Source: Marinicauda algicola (GTDB lineage Bacteria > Pseudomonadota > Alphaproteobacteria > Caulobacterales > Maricaulaceae). From it: 64,000 nt of DNA. The stretch spans positions 1-64,000 of the forward strand of contig NZ_CP071057.1 of the NCBI RefSeq assembly GCF_017161425.1. The letters run 5' to 3'. The notes beneath the pieces are model-generated. The model was not told the origin of the DNA. It saw nothing but the letters and a program-made list of their open reading frames with translations, and did not search any database. This document shows, piece after piece, positions 1-11,392 of this stretch. The position numbers were made by a program, and so were the translations under genes. The first letter of the stretch is position 1. Each line of letters opens with the position of its first letter.

Positions 1-1201
1 CGCTGGCCGAGGAGGCGGCGGGGCCCTGCACGGTGATCGGCGGGGCGGGCCGCGCGCCGCTGCCGCCTCGCTCGCCAACGGGGCGGTCGGCAACGTGCTG
101 GAGATGGACGATGTCGACAAGCGGGCCATCCTGCATCCCGGGCCGACCGTTATCCCGGCCGCGTTCGCCCTGGCGCAAGCGAAAGATGCGAGTACGGACG
201 AATTCCTCGCAGGGCTCGTGCGCGGATACGAGGCGGTGATCCGGCTCGGGCGCACGGTCGGGCCGGCCACTACGCCTTCTGGCACAATACCGGCACGTGC
301 GGGCCCGTCGGAGCGGCGGCGGCATGTGCCTCGCTGCTGGGGCTCGATGCGGAGCGGACCGCCCATGCCCTCGCCCTCGCCGCGACGCAGGCGAGCGGGT
401 TCTGGCAGACCCGTCACGAGCCGGCCTCGATGGCGAAACAGCTCCACACCGCGCGTGCGGCCCATGCCGGACTGTTCGCGGCGCGGCTCGCGGCGGAAGG
501 CTTCCAGGGACCGCTCACCGTCTTTGAGGGCGAGCAGGGCTTCTTCGCCGCGACCTGCCCGGCGCCGAGGCCGAGGACGTGGTGGCGCAGCTGGACTCGG
601 GCTGGAAGATCCACGAGGTGAGCGTCAAGCCCTGGCCGGCCTGCCGCCACGCCCATCCGGCGATCGACGCGGCACTGGCGCTGCGCGCGCAGGGCGTGCG
701 GCCGCAGGACATCGACCGCATCGAACTGTCCACCTACGCGGACGCGGTTAAGTTCTGCGACCGTGTGAGGCCGCAAAGCGTGATCGAGGCGAAGTTCTCG
801 CTGCAGCACTCGGTGGCGGTGGCCCTGATCGAGGGCCCGCCCCGTCTTTGCCATTTCGAGGCCGGAGCGTTCGAGCGAGAGGATGTCCGGGCCCTGGCCG
901 CGAAGGTCCGCGTTCGGGCGGCGGAGCCTTGGGACGGCGCCTACCCCGCCCATTACGGGGCGGGGCTGAGGGCGGTGCTGGGCGGCGGGCGCGAGATCGC
1001 GCACCGCCAGCGCGACGCGCTCGGCGACCCGGAAAATCCGCTCCCGGAAGAGCGCCTGACGCAGAAGGCCGAGGCCCTGTGCGCGGCCGGCGGCATGGAT
1101 GCGGCCGCCGCCGCGCGCCTGATCGCGGCGGCGCTGTCGCTCGCGAGGGCGGGGCGCTCGATACCTATGCCGCGGCCCTGCCGCGCGAGGCGGCGTCATG
1201 A
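1..1201 (+). CDS. MmgE/PrpD family protein (5' partial, frameshifted)
   Basis: This is the first of two adjacent MmgE/PrpD proteins, the fold of 2-methylcitrate dehydratase and cis-aconitate decarboxylase. The gene is already open at base 1, so its N-terminus lies outside the window. Visible family features are the stretch ANGAVGNVLEMDDVDKRA followed by HPGPTVIPAA, which matches the family's Asp/His active-site region, and later SVKPWPACRHAHPAIDAA. The frame slips near 255, 555 and 1145, and each slip is repaired by adding one base. The stop overlaps the start of the next gene as ATGA, so the two are translationally coupled. The fold is secure; the substrate is unknown. Confidence 0.8.
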
Positions 1202-2548
1202 ACCCGGCGGAACTCTTCGCCCGTCACGTCCTGTCGCTCGGCTGGGACGATCTGCCCGAAGCCGCGCAGGCGGCGGCCAGGCGCTTCTACCGCGACACGC
1301 TCGGCGTCGGGATCGCGGGATCGAAAGCCGCGTATGCGGACAAGGTGCTCGCATCGCGCGCGGCTGGGGCACGGCGCAGGCGGTTCGGCTGCCACCGTCT
1401 GGAACGGGCCGAAACTGCCCGCCGCCGCGGCGGCCTATTGAACGGCTTCCAGATCCACGGCCAGGAATACTGCGTGCACGAGCGCGCGGTGGTCCATCCC
1501 TTCGCGGTGATCGGCGCGGCCCTGACCGCGGAAGCCGAGGCGCGCGGGGCCTCGGGCGCGGACCTGCTCGCGGCGATCGTGGGCGCGGTCGATGTCGCGG
1601 CCGGGATCGGGGTCGCGGTGACGAGCCCGATCCGCTTTTTCCGCCCGGCCAATGCCGGTCTGATCGGCGCGGCGTTCGGCATTGCGCGCCTTCGCGGCTT
1701 CGACGTGGACACGACGCGCTGGACGCGGCCGGCTACGCGCTCGCCCAGGCGGCCGGCACGATGCAGGCCCATGTCGAGGGAACCCCCGCACTCGCGGTCC
1801 AGATCGCGGCCGGCGCGCGCGCGGCGATCCTTGCCGCGGATCTCGCCGGGGCCGGGCTGCGCGGCCCGCACGACATGCTGGAAGGTCCGTATGGATACTT
1901 TCCCCTGTTCGAGGAGCGCTGGAATCTGGCCCGGTGCTCGACAGCCTCGGACGGTGTTCCGCATCACCGAGCTCAGCCACAAGCCCTGGCCGACGGGCCG
2001 GGCCGCCCAGGGCGGGATCGCGATGGCGCTCCAGCTGCGCGGGGACGGGCTCGAGGCGGGCGAGATCGAGCAGGTCACGCTCACCGCGCCCCCCGCTCGT
2101 CGCCCGGCTCGTCGGGCGCCGTCCGGAGCCGGACATGGGCGTGGCCCATGCCCGGCTGTGCTTTGCCTACACCGGCGCGGTCGCGCTGCGGCGCGGGGCG
2201 GTACGGCTCGACGATTTCACGGCGCAGGCGCTGCGCGATCCCAGCACCCTGGGCGCTCGCCGGCCGGATCGCGGTGGAGAGCGACGGGTCGCAGGACCCG
2301 CCGCCTTCACTCCGCAGACGCTCACCGTTCGGCTGAAATCGGGCGCGGTGAAGCGGGCGCGCACCGAGGCGCTCTACGGCAGTCCCGCCAAATCGATGAG
2401 CCAGGCCGACGCCCGCGCCAAGCTCGAACACTGCCTCGATTTCGCCGGCGCGGCGGCGGGCGCGGACGCGCTGACGCGGGCAGTGGACGAACTCGATCGC
2501 CTACCGGATATCCGTACACTCACAGGGCTTCTGGGAGCAGACGCATGA
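1198..2548 (+). CDS. MmgE/PrpD family protein, second copy (frameshifted)
   Basis: The second MmgE/PrpD-fold protein starts at an ATG overlapping the previous stop. Recognisable segments are NGFQIHGQEYCVHERAVVHP (Asp/His region), ITELSHKPWPTGRAAQGG and the C-terminal LYGSPAKSMSQADARAKLEH. That last segment is the typical MmgE ending, in which subunit packing residues precede a short helix. At least seven one-base slips (near 1350, 1390, 1435, 1718, 1932, 1950 and 2093) scatter the protein over three frames. The two copies are divergent and could form a heteromer or act on consecutive intermediates; that is inference. Its stop overlaps the next start. Confidence 0.8.
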
Positions 2549-3924
2549 GCGACGGCCACCGCACCTATTTCAACTCCGCCGACTGGGCCACGGTCGAGCG
2601 CGACTATCCGGTGGGCGAGGCCTTCACCCGCTTCGTCACGAGCGTCAGCCGAGACGATGCGCGCGATGCAAGAGGCGCGCTTCCTCGAATGCGTGAAGCG
2701 TGCCTGGAAGACGCCCTTCTACCGGCGCCTGTGGGGCGAGGCGGGCGTGGAGCCCGGCGACATCAAGGGACTGGAGACGCTGTCCTCGCTGCCGAGCTTC
2801 GACAAGTCCGACATCATGGATTCCATCGCGCGCAATCCCCCGCTCGGCGACTTCTCGGCGATGGACAGCTATGGGAGGGCGAGCGCCCGCCGGTGGTGAT
2901 GCACACCACCTCGGGCACGACGGGCACGCCGCAGGTGCTGCTGTTCGGTGCGAAGTCGCGTGAGATCCAGAACCTGCTGCTCGGCCGGCTCTACCGCTTC
3001 CAGGGCCTGAGGCCCGACGACGTGGTCCATTCCGTCTACGGACACGGCATGATCAATGGCGCGAGGCGGTGATCCACTGGACGAGCGCGCTCTTCATGTC
3101 GGCCGGCACCGGCGTGGAGACCCGCTCGGTGCGCCAGGTCGGCCTGATGAAGGATTTCGGCGCCACCGTGATCGTCGGCTTTGCCGATTACATCAAGAAG
3201 CTCGCCCGGGTCGCCGAGGAGGAGGGGATCGATCCGGTGAAGGACCTCAAGGTGCGCATGATCTCGGGTCATCTCGGGCGCGAGGACAAGGCCGCGCTGT
3301 CGAAGGCCTGGGGCGGGGCGGCCTGCTTCGACTGGTACGGTGTCGGCGATACGGGCGTCATCGCGGGCGAGGGCCCGGACCGCGACGGGCTCTACGTCAT
3401 GGAGGATGCGCAGTATCTGGAAATTGCCGACATCGACACAGGAAGGCCGGTGGCGGACGGGGAGTCCGGGGACATGATCTGCACCTGTCTGTACAAGGAC
3501 GATATCTACCCATCATCCGCTTCAACACCCATGACGTGACGAAGGTGAAAACCGGCACCTCCTCCATCGGCGCGAAGTTCCGGCGCATCGAGGGCTTTCT
3601 CGGCCGCTCGGACAACATGGTGAAGATCCGCGGCATCAACATCTTCCCGCAGGCCGTCGGCCCGCTGCTCGACGAGGTGGAGGCCTTCACTGGCGAGTTC
3701 ATCTGCAAGGCGGTGCGCGGCGAGAACGAGCGCGAGGACTTCGTCGTGATGGCCGAGACGAAGGACCGGGCGAGGCGGTCTCGGCGCGCATGCGCGAGAT
3801 CCTGAAGCGCCAGCTCGGCATCGAGGTCCGGGTGGAACTCGCGCCGCCGGGCGGGCTCGCCGACCTCACCCAGACCGAGGTGCGCCAGAAGCCGATCCGC
3901 CTCATCGACGAGCGCTTCAAGTGA
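2545..3924 (+). CDS. phenylacetate-CoA ligase-like adenylate-forming enzyme (frameshifted)
   Basis: This is an adenylate-forming ligase of the PaaK/CapK type, about 460 residues once the frame is repaired. The AMP-binding P-loop reads TTSGTTGTPQVLLFG. The central part has WYGVGDTGVIAGEG, and the C-terminal lid has RIEGFLGRSDNMVKIRGINI followed by the GGLADLTQTEVRQKP region typical of PaaK C-terminal domains. The expected reaction is activation of a carboxylic acid to its CoA thioester with ATP. Slips occur near 2660, 2875, 3060, 3510 and 3770. It overlaps both neighbours by four bases. The acid substrate cannot be told from sequence; it is probably an intermediate of this cluster's pathway. 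Confidence 0.8.
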
Positions 3925-5203
3925 GCCGGCCCGCCGACCCGGTCGAGACGTATGATCGCGCGATCGCGCGCATCGCGCGGTTCAACCCGGGGCTCAATGC
4001 CGTGCTGGAGGTGCGCGAGGCACGCACCGAGGCCGAGGCCAGCGCGAGGCGGGTGAAGGCGGGCGAGCCCCGCTCGCCGATCGACGGCCTGCCGGTCGCG
4101 GTCAAGGCCAATATCGCGCTTTCCGGCCTGGCCTGGCATGCCGGCATCGCGGCGTACCGGGACCGCATCGCGCAGCGCGACGCGGCCTGCGTGGCGCGAC
4201 TGAAGGCCGCCGGCGCGGTGGTCTTCGCCACGCTCAACATGGAGGAGGGCGCGCTCGGCGCGGTCACCGACAACCCCATTTCGGGCGCTGCCTCAATCCC
4301 TGGGGTGAGAACCTCACCCCCGGGGGCTCCTCGGGGGCTCGGGGGCGGCGGTCGCGGCCGGGCTCGTGCCGGCGAGCCTGGGGACCGACACGATGGGCTC
4401 GGTGGCGCATCCCGGCGGCCTATTGCGGCGTGGCCGGCCACAAGCCCTCGCGCGGCGCGGTCCCGCTCGAGGGCGTGATCGCGCTGTCCCGAACGCTCGA
4501 CCATGTCGGACCGCTCGCGCGAAAGGCGAAGGAGGCGGCCGACGTGTTCGCGGTGCTGAGCGAGACGCCGCCCGCACGCGCGCCCGGGCTTTCCGGGCTG
4601 CTCATCGGGCGCTGGCGGGTGGAGGATCACGTCGGGTCGATGGCGAAATCCTCGCCGCCTTCGAGGCGGCGCTGAAGGCGATGGAGAAGCGGGGCGCGCG
4701 CATCGTCGACATCTCGCTCGCCCGGTACGGCTTCGGGCAGAGCCGGCGCGCCGGCCTCCTGATCGCCGAGCGCGAAGGCGCGGCCATCCATGCCGAGGCG
4801 CTGGAGGCCGATCCGGAGGGCTTCTCGGAGACTTCCGCAAGATGCTCGCCTGGGGCGCGCGCCAGAGCCCGGACCGCTACGAGGCGGCGCTGCTTGTGCT
4901 GAAGGCCCGGCCGCCGACGCCGGGGCGGCGTTCGAGGCCTGCGACCTGCTCGCCGCGCCGACCGCCTGCGAGACGGCCTTCCCCTTCGGCAGCGAGGTGC
5001 CCGCGGGCCAGGCCGACATCACCGCCTTCGCCGACCTCGCCGGCATTCCCGCGACCAGCGTGCCGAGCGCGCTGTCCTCCGCCGGGCTGCCGATGGCGAT
5101 CCAGTTCATGGCGCCGGCGGGCGAGGACGCGCGCGCGCTCGGCGCGGCGATGGCCTACGAGGACCTGCGGGGGGAATTTCCGGCGCCGGACGGATTTGAG
5201 TGA
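3921..5203 (+). CDS. amidase signature family amidase (frameshifted)
   Basis: This is an amidase-signature hydrolase using a Ser-cisSer-Lys triad. The lysine lies in VAVKANIALSGLAWHAG, the cis-serine in GGSSGGSGAAV and the nucleophilic serine in GTDTMGSV followed, after a slip, by IPAAYCGVAGHKPSRG. The C-terminal half is typical (DLAGIPATSVPSALSSAGLP, MAIQFMAP). The GTG start overlaps the ligase stop. Slips fall near 4280, 4335, 4405, 4635, 4830 and 4915. It probably hydrolyses an amide bond of a pathway intermediate. It could also be an allophanate-hydrolase or Glu-tRNA amidotransferase-like relative, but the catabolic setting argues against GatA. Confidence 0.85.
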
Positions 5204-5219
5204 GGCTCGCCACCCCTAG

Positions 5220-5239
5220 CTCCCCCGCTCGCGGGGGAG
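5220..5239. terminator. hairpin between convergent amidase and nitrilase genes
   Basis: A nine-base inverted repeat, CTCCCCCGC against GCGGGGGAG, is separated by two bases. It sits between the stop of the amidase (+) and the stop of the nitrilase-fold gene (-). There is no strong T-tract on either side, so termination is likely but not certain. Confidence 0.5.
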
Positions 5240-5255
5240 GAGACTCAGCGCGGCC

Positions 5256-6294
5256 TCAGATCAGCCCCTTCTGCGCCAGCGTCTCGATCACCTTGGCCTG
5301 GCGGTCGCGGTAGAAGCTCTTCGCCGGGCTCGCGACCTGCCCCTCCTGCATCAGGGTTTCGGGCGGGTGCACGCGGGCCGCGGCGTAGACGCGTGCATAG
5401 AGTTCGGCGGGCTGGCGGGCGAGGAGATTGCCCATGCCGACCGGCGGCGCATGCGGCGCACTAGCCCCGCATCGATCTCGCCATTGGCGCACATTGACGG
5501 CCCGCCCGCCGCTCGGCGAGGATCACGCCCCTGGGATCGACGATCTTCGAGCCGCGGTCGGCGGAGTTCTGCGGGATCGGCGTGCCGGTCATGCCCGCGG
5601 TGTTGGCCGAGACCACATAGGCGAGATTCTCGATCGCGCGGGCCTGCTTGGCGATGTTCTTCGCGGTCGGTAGCGGACTGGCCACCTCGCTCGTGGATGG
5701 ACGAAGATCTCCGCGCCCCGGAAGGCGTGGGCGCGCGCGATCTCGGGATAGAGGATTTCCTCCGACGCGATCGCGGCGATGTGCCCGATCCCGGTGTCGG
5801 CCACGGGAAACAGCGCGTCCTCGCCATAGGCCTCGAGATAGCGCTCGAGCACGTCGTAGGGGCTCGGCGCGCGAACATGGAGATCAGGCGCCGGTAGCGC
5901 AGGATCGTGTCCCCGTTCGGCGCGATCAGGAAGCAGGCCTGGAAATACAGCTGCGGGAAATGGGGATCGGTCTCGTAGGCATTGCCGGCGAGGAAGATCT
6001 TCTGCGCTTGCGCGATCTTTCCGAGCGCCTCGTATTCGGGCCCGTCCGGATCGATGGCGGCCATGGCGCGCCATTCGTCCGCGCTCTCGCCCATGGGAAA
6101 GCCGGTGAGCACGTATTCGGGCAGCACGACGAGTTCGAGATCGGGGCCGACGAAGCCCTTCGAGCCGGCGATCTCTCGCCCGATCCTGTGGATGGCGCTA
6201 TTCATGCGCGTCCGGGCATCCCCCGGGGACAGGCCGTTGATCGCCTCGCACAGCGTCTGCAGGGCAAGGGCGTGGCAGGGGCGGGCTCACTCAT
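5256..6294 (-). CDS. nitrilase-fold carbon-nitrogen hydrolase, Ser in place of catalytic Cys (frameshifted)
   Basis: This is a carbon-nitrogen hydrolase superfamily protein. The catalytic Glu is in LVVLPEYVLTGFP. The segment that normally holds the nucleophilic Cys reads HIAAIASEEILYPEIARAHA, which puts Ser where Cys is expected before EILYPE; there is no frame slip at that point. The ATG at 6294 is chosen because it precedes a conserved-looking N-terminus (MSEPAPATP, then LCEAINGLSPGDARTR) joined by one slip near 6265. Other slips are near 5480, 5505, 5690 and 5870. The Ser variant may be inactive or may define a known subfamily; I recall similar SEEILYPE proteins but cannot check. It is the only minus-strand gene in the first 14 kb. 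Confidence 0.75.
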
Positions 6295-6365
6295 GGTCTT
6301 GTCATCTCCGGCTGGCATGGCGGCGCGAATTCGCTAAAAGTCGGGGAAGAGGAGGCGAAGAGCGC

Positions 6366-7180
6366 ATGAGCGAGACCGGGAAGACAAGCGAGCCGCCCCG
6401 CCTGGGGCCGGAGCTGATCGACGAATCCCTGCCCATGCCGCTCTACCATCAGATTTTCCTGGTGCTGCGCGACCGCATCCATTCGGGCGCCTACCCGACC
6501 GGATCGGTGCTGCCGGGCGAGCAGGAATTGTCGAAACTGCTCGACGTCTCGCGCATCACGGTCAAGCGGCCCTGAACGAGCTCGCCGCGCACGGCTTCGT
6601 CACGCGCCATCGCGGGCGCGGCACGCTCGTGATGTACAATGCCGGCGCGCCGGTGGTGGAGGGACGCTTCGACACGCTGTTCGACGCTCTCCAGCGCATG
6701 GGGCTGGAGACCCAGGTCGAGCTGATCGACGTCGCCGACATTTCCGCCGACAGCGAGCTCGCCGCGGTGATGGGGCTCGACAGTGGCGAGAAGGTGCAGC
6801 GCGCCGTGCGCCTGCGCGCCGCCTGGAAGGGGATACCTTTTCCTATCTCCTCACCCACGTGCCGCTCGACATCGCGCGCCAGTACACGCGCGAGGAGCTG
6901 GCGAGCGAGCCGCTCCTGACGCTGCTGAAGCGCGCGGGTGCGGAGGCGGCCGAGGCCGACCAGACCATCACCGCCGCGGCCGCAGAGCCGCACGTGGCCA
7001 GCGTGCTGAAGGTCGCGCCGGGCTCGCCGCTGCTGAAGATCACCCGCATCATGCGCGACCGGCGCGGACGGGTTGTGCAGCATCATCGCCTTCTACCGGC
7101 CCGAGCGCTTCCGCTATCACATGCGCCTCCTGCGCGATCCGGGCGAGGGGTCGGGCTGGACCGCGGTCGATCCGCGCTGA
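6366..7180 (+). CDS. GntR family transcriptional regulator, HutC/UTRA type (frameshifted)
   Basis: The N-terminal winged helix-turn-helix of the GntR family reads LPMPLYHQIFLVLRDRIHSG, then GEQELSKLLDVSRITVK and GFVTRHRGRGTLV. It is followed by a UTRA ligand-binding domain (VASVLKVAPGSPLLKITRIM and a closing FYRPERFRYHMRLLR). Three slips, near 6569, 6835 and 7078, are each repaired by one base. The gene lies between the divergent nitrilase-fold gene and the downstream catabolic operons, so it is the obvious local regulator. Its ligand is probably the pathway substrate or an intermediate. The palindromes at 11395, 16727 and 17259 are candidate operators. Confidence 0.85.
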
Positions 7181-7205
7181 ACGCCGCGCCCGAAGGCTTC
7201 CCTCC

Positions 7206-7231
7206 GAAATGGCTTATTGTTATACCATTTC
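7206..7231. promoter_or_regulatory. inverted repeat upstream of the first membrane-protein gene
   Basis: GAAATGG and CCATTTC form a perfect seven-base inverted repeat with a 12-base spacer, within 15 bases of the GTG start at 7246. The spacer region includes TTGTTATACCA, which resembles a GntR-type TNGTNNNACNA site. It differs from the GATATATC palindromes elsewhere in the cluster, so it may be bound by another protein or be a diverged operator. Confidence 0.4.
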
Positions 7232-7245
7232 TACAGGGAGGCCAA

Positions 7246-7892
7246 GTGCTCGAAACCACGCTGTTCACGTTCCTGCATCTCCTGGTCCTCGTCTACTGGC
7301 TGGGCGGTGATCTCGGCGCATTCTACGCCTCCTTCGTGCTGACCGACGAGGCGAGGCCGGCCGGCCAGCGGCTCGGCGCGGCGGTCGTGGTCAAGCATGT
7401 CGACATGGCCCCGCGCATGGCGCTGATCTTCGCCGCCCCGACCGGGCTCGCGCTCGCGGTGAGCCGGGGCTGGCTCGCGCTCGACTGGGGCTGGATCCTC
7501 GCCGCGTTCGCGCTCGCCGTGATCTGGGCGGCATCGCCTGGCGCATCCATCTCGGCGCGGGACCGGCCTGGGCGAAGAGCGATCTCGCGATCCGCATCGG
7601 GCTGATGATCGCGCTGGCGCTTACGGGGCTCGCCGGGCTCGCGGCGCCGATCGACCTGCCGGGCTTCCTTTCGTGGAAGCTCCTGATCCTCGCCGCGGCG
7701 ATCGCGCTCGGCCTCGCCGTGCGCCGGCTGCTGAAGCCGTTTTCCGCTGCCATGCCTGGGCTGGCATCGGGGGCTCCGAGCGAGGCCGACAATGCGGCGA
7801 TCCGCGGCTCGCTGCGGCAGGTGAGACTCGCGGTGGTCGCCCTCTGGGGGCTCATCGTCGCGGCGGCGATCCTCGGGATATCGGCGTCGTGA
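7246..7892 (+). CDS. small integral membrane protein, CopD/DUF2269-like (frameshifted)
   Basis: The protein has about 215 residues with five or six predicted membrane helices. It opens with the first-helix motif FLHLLVLVYWLGGDLGAFY, shared with the second membrane protein of this cluster at 17307 (WLHILAMVYWLGG). Conserved His and Trp in the first helix recall haem- or copper-associated CopD/DUF2269 proteins; the family match is approximate. One slip near 7540 separates the halves (VIWGGIAWRIHLGAGPAW when repaired). The GTG start is preceded by CAGGGAGGCC. The stop overlaps the next gene's GTG. A role as an electron-transfer partner for the downstream FAD enzyme is possible but only inferred. 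Confidence 0.65.
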
Positions 7893-9457
7893 AGGCGCTC
7901 ACCGCAGAGCTCGCGCGTCTCGTCGGCGAGGACGGCGTCGTCACGGCACGCGAGGCGCGCGAGCATCACTCGCAGGATGTCTGGACGACGGGCGGGCTTG
8001 TCGATCTCGTCGTGCGCCCGAAGACGCAGGAGGCCGCCGCCGCGGCGCTCGCCGCCTGCGCAAGGGCGGGTGTGCCGGTCTATCCGCGCGGTGGCGGGAT
8101 GAGCTACACGGCCGGCTATCTCGGCGAACGCGGGGGCGGGATGAGCCTCGACACGTCGCGCCTGACCCGCATCGTGGAGATCGACGAAACCGACCGCTTC
8201 GTGCGCGTGGAAGCGGGCTGCACCTGGGCGGCGCTGCACGAGGCGCTCAAGCCGAAGGGTCTCAGGACCCCCTTCTGGGGACCGCTCTCCGGGCTCGCCT
8301 CCACGATCGGCGGTGGGGTGTCGCAGAACAATGCCTTCTTCGGGGCGGGCACCCACGGCCCGACGGGGCAGAGCGTGCTCTCGTCTCGGTCGCCCTCGCC
8401 GACGGCTCGATCCTGAGGACCGGAAGCCCGGCCAGAGGGCGGGATCGGCCTTCTTTCCGCCATGACGGGCCGGATCTGACCGGACTCTTCGTGGGCGATT
8501 GCGGCGCGCTTGGGGTGAAGCTCGAGATCACGCTAAGGCTCGTCGAGATGCCCGCACACGAGGCCTGGGGCAGTTTCAGCTTCGCCGCGCCCGACGCGAT
8601 GGCGCACGCGGCGAGCGCGATGGCGCGCACCGGCCTTGCCTGCGAGATCTTCGGCTTCGACCCGGGCCTGACCGCGGTGCGCATGCAGCGCGCCTCCATC
8701 CTGAGCGATGCGAAGACCCTGGCGAAGGTCGTGACGGGTCAGAAGACTCTCCTGAAGGGCGCGCGGGAGGGCGCGCGGATGGCGCTCGCCGGCCGCAATT
8801 TCCTCTCCAAGCCGACTTCAACCTGCATTTCGTCACCGAAGGCCATTCGAGGGTGGGCGTGGAGGACGCGCGCCGGCGCCTCGCCGCGATCTGCGAGCGC
8901 GAAGGCGGCAAGGCCGTCGAGCCGACCATCCCCAAGGTGATCCGCGCCAATCCCTTCACGCCGCTGAACACCATGATCGGGCCCAATGCGGGAGCGCTGG
9001 GTGCCGGTGCATGGCATCGTGCCGCACTCGCAGGCGGTGGCCTGCTGGGCCGCGATCGAGGCGTATTTCGCCTCGCTGAAGGACCGGTTCGAGGCCGAGG
9101 GCGTGACCACCGGCACGCTGATCACGACGCGGCGAGACCGGCTTCCTCATCGAGCCGGTCTTCCTGTGGCCCGACGCGCTATTCGCCCTGCACGAGGAGA
9201 GTGTGGAGGCGAACTATCTGAAGAAGCTCGAGCGCCGGCCCGCGAATCCGGCCGCGACCGCGCTGGTCGGGGAGGCGCGCGCGGGCGTTGTCGACATCTT
9301 CACCCCATGGCGGAGTGCATTTCCAGATCGGGCGGACCTATCCGTTCGCGAAGACGCGTCGGCCGGAGACGCTCGCGCTCCTGAGATCGATCAAGGCCGC
9401 CTCGATCCGGACGGCATCGTCAATCCCGGCGTTCTGGGGCTCGGAGGATCGTCGTGA
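7889..9457 (+). CDS. FAD-linked oxidoreductase, GlcD/VAO type (frameshifted)
   Basis: The N-terminal FAD_binding_4 (PCMH) domain is clear: DLVVRPKTQEAAAAALAACA, then YPRGGGMSYTAGYLGERGGG, RIVEIDETDRFVRVEAGCTW and GLASTIGGGVSQNNAFFG. A C-terminal oxidase domain follows, in pieces. Enzymes of this family oxidise hydroxy acids or alcohols and pass electrons to the membrane chain or O2. The GTG start at 7889 overlaps the membrane-protein stop. Slips occur near 8385, 8440, 8810, 8990, 9130 and 9310. With the following aldehyde dehydrogenase it suggests alcohol or hydroxy acid to aldehyde to acid oxidation. Confidence 0.8.
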
Positions 9458-10883
9458 CGCAGCCGATCGAGGTCCGGAACCCGCGCACCGGCATGCCCGA
9501 CTACCGCTTCACCCCGCCGACCGAGCGCGAACTCGACACACTCGCCACACGCCTGCGCGAGGGGCAGCGGGATTGGGCCGCGGCGGACGCTGCCCATCGC
9601 GGGCAGGTGCTGCAGGACTGGGCGGCGCGGATCGAGGCGCGCCGCGACGACCTCGCCGCGGCGCTGGAGGCCGACACCGGGCGGCGACGGCTCGCCCGGC
9701 TGGAGATCGACGGGGCCATCGCCTCGATCCGGGGCTGGGCGTCGCGCGCGGCCGCGCTGATGCCGCGCAGCGACTGGGTCGAGGGCCGCGCCAATCCGGC
9801 GATCCGCCATGCCGGCCAGTATCTGCCCTATCCTCTCGTCGGGGTGATCAGCCCATGGAATTTCCCGCTCACCCTGTCGCTGATCGATGCCATCCCCGCC
9901 CTCGCCGCCGGATGCGCGGTGCTGGTCAAGCCGAGCGAGGTGACGCCCCGCTTCGCCGAGCCCCTGAGCGCGACGATCGGCGAGGTTGCAGGCCTTGCCG
10001 GGGTGCTCGCGCTCGCCCCGGGCGTCGGCGAGACGGGGCAGGGCGTGATCGCGCGCGCCGATCTCGTCTGCTTCACCGGCTCGGTCGCGACGGGGCGGAA
10101 GGTCGCCGCGCAGGCGCCCGGCGCCTGATCCCGGCTTTCCTGGAACTCGGCGGCAAGGACCCGCTCATCGTCACGAAGACCGCCCGTGGAGGCCGCCGTC
10201 ACCGCCGCGCTGCGCGGTTCGGTGCTGTCGACCGGCCAGGCCTGCCAGTCGATTGAGCGCATCTATGTCGCGCGCGAGATCCACGATGCCTTCCTGGAGC
10301 GCCTCACGGATGAAGCCCGCAAGGTCCGGATCAACTGGCCCGACATCGCCAGCGGCGAGATCGGACCGATCATCTTCGAGGCCCAGGCCGAGACGATCCG
10401 GCGCCAGCTGGAGGACGCTGTGAAGAAGGGCGCGGAAGTCCTCACCGGCGGGACGGTCGAGCGCCATGGCGGCGGGCTGTGGCTGAAGCCGACCGTCCTC
10501 ACCAATGTCGATCACTCCATGGCGATCATGACCGAGGAGACGTTCGGGCCCGTCCTTCCCGTCATGGCCTTCGAGACCGAGGACGAGGCCGTCGCGCTCG
10601 CCAACGACACCGAGTTCGGCCTGTCGGCCGGCGTCTTCGCGGGGACTCTTAAGGAAGCCGAGGTCATCGCCGGCGCCTGCAGACCGGGGCGGTGTCGCTC
10701 AACGACGCCGCCCTGACCGCGGTCTTCTACGAGGCGGAGAAGCAGGCCTTCAAGGCGTCCGGGCTCGGACCCTCGCGCATGGGCGATGCCGGGCTGACGC
10801 GCTTCCTGCGCAGGAAGGCGCTGATCGCCAATACAGGCGCGCCCGCGCCGCTCTCCGCCTTCGCAGAGGAGGCCGGGTCGTGA
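9454..10883 (+). CDS. aldehyde dehydrogenase (frameshifted)
   Basis: This is an NAD(P)-dependent aldehyde dehydrogenase of about 475 residues after repair. The nucleotide-binding region has GVISPWNFPLTLSLIDAIPA and VLVKPSEVTPRFAEP. The general-base Glu lies in FLELGGKDPLIV, the nucleophilic Cys in STGQACQSIERIYV, and the C-terminal region has EETFGPVLPVMAF. Slips occur near 10120, 10185 and 10685, so in the raw sequence the protein stops early at 10128. The GTG start overlaps the preceding FAD enzyme and the end overlaps the SnoaL-like gene. It probably oxidises the aldehyde made by the neighbouring flavoenzyme. Confidence 0.88.
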
Positions 10884-11330
10884 CACACGCGGCGGCGGGC
10901 GAACTCGATGCGCTGATGGCCGGCTACGCCCGGGCTTGGCACGGCAGCGATCCGGCGCAGCTCAGGCGCTTCTGGGACCGGGGCGCGGAGCCGGTCTCTC
11001 GCCGAGGAGATCGAGGAGACCTTCATCGGCTGGGACGAGGTCGAGGCCTACTGGGCGGGCAATCGCGAGCTGCACGCGGGCGTGGACCTCGCGTTCTCGG
11101 GCTCGCGTTACGTGACGGTCGGGGAGGGCCTCGTTCTCGGGGTGCATCGCATGGACTGGTCGATCCGCTTCACCGACCGGCCCGCGATGGGAGGTGACAA
11201 CCGGGTCGCCGCGCTGTTCCGGCATACCGGCGAGGGCTGGCGCCTTTCCGCCTGGATCGAGGCCCCGCTTGCCCCGATCGTGTATCTCAGGCGGCTCTAC
11301 GAGGCGCGGGCCGGACGGCTTGGCGGATGA
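10880..11330 (+). CDS. SnoaL-like (NTF2-fold) protein (frameshifted)
   Basis: A small protein of about 150 residues matches the SnoaL/nuclear transport factor 2 fold: LDALMAGYARAWHGSDPAQL at the N-terminus, then (after a slip near 10995) AEEIEETFIGWDEVEAYW, and a C-terminal RVAALFRHTGEGWRLSAWIE typical of the family's last strands. Such proteins can be cyclases, isomerases or decarboxylases or have no known activity. The GTG start overlaps the aldehyde dehydrogenase stop, making it the last gene of the 7246-11330 operon. Confidence 0.65.
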
Positions 11331-11392
11331 CGGGCCGCGAGCCTGGGGTTGCAGGAGTCATGTTTCACAGGACGTGCATTCCATGAAATGCT

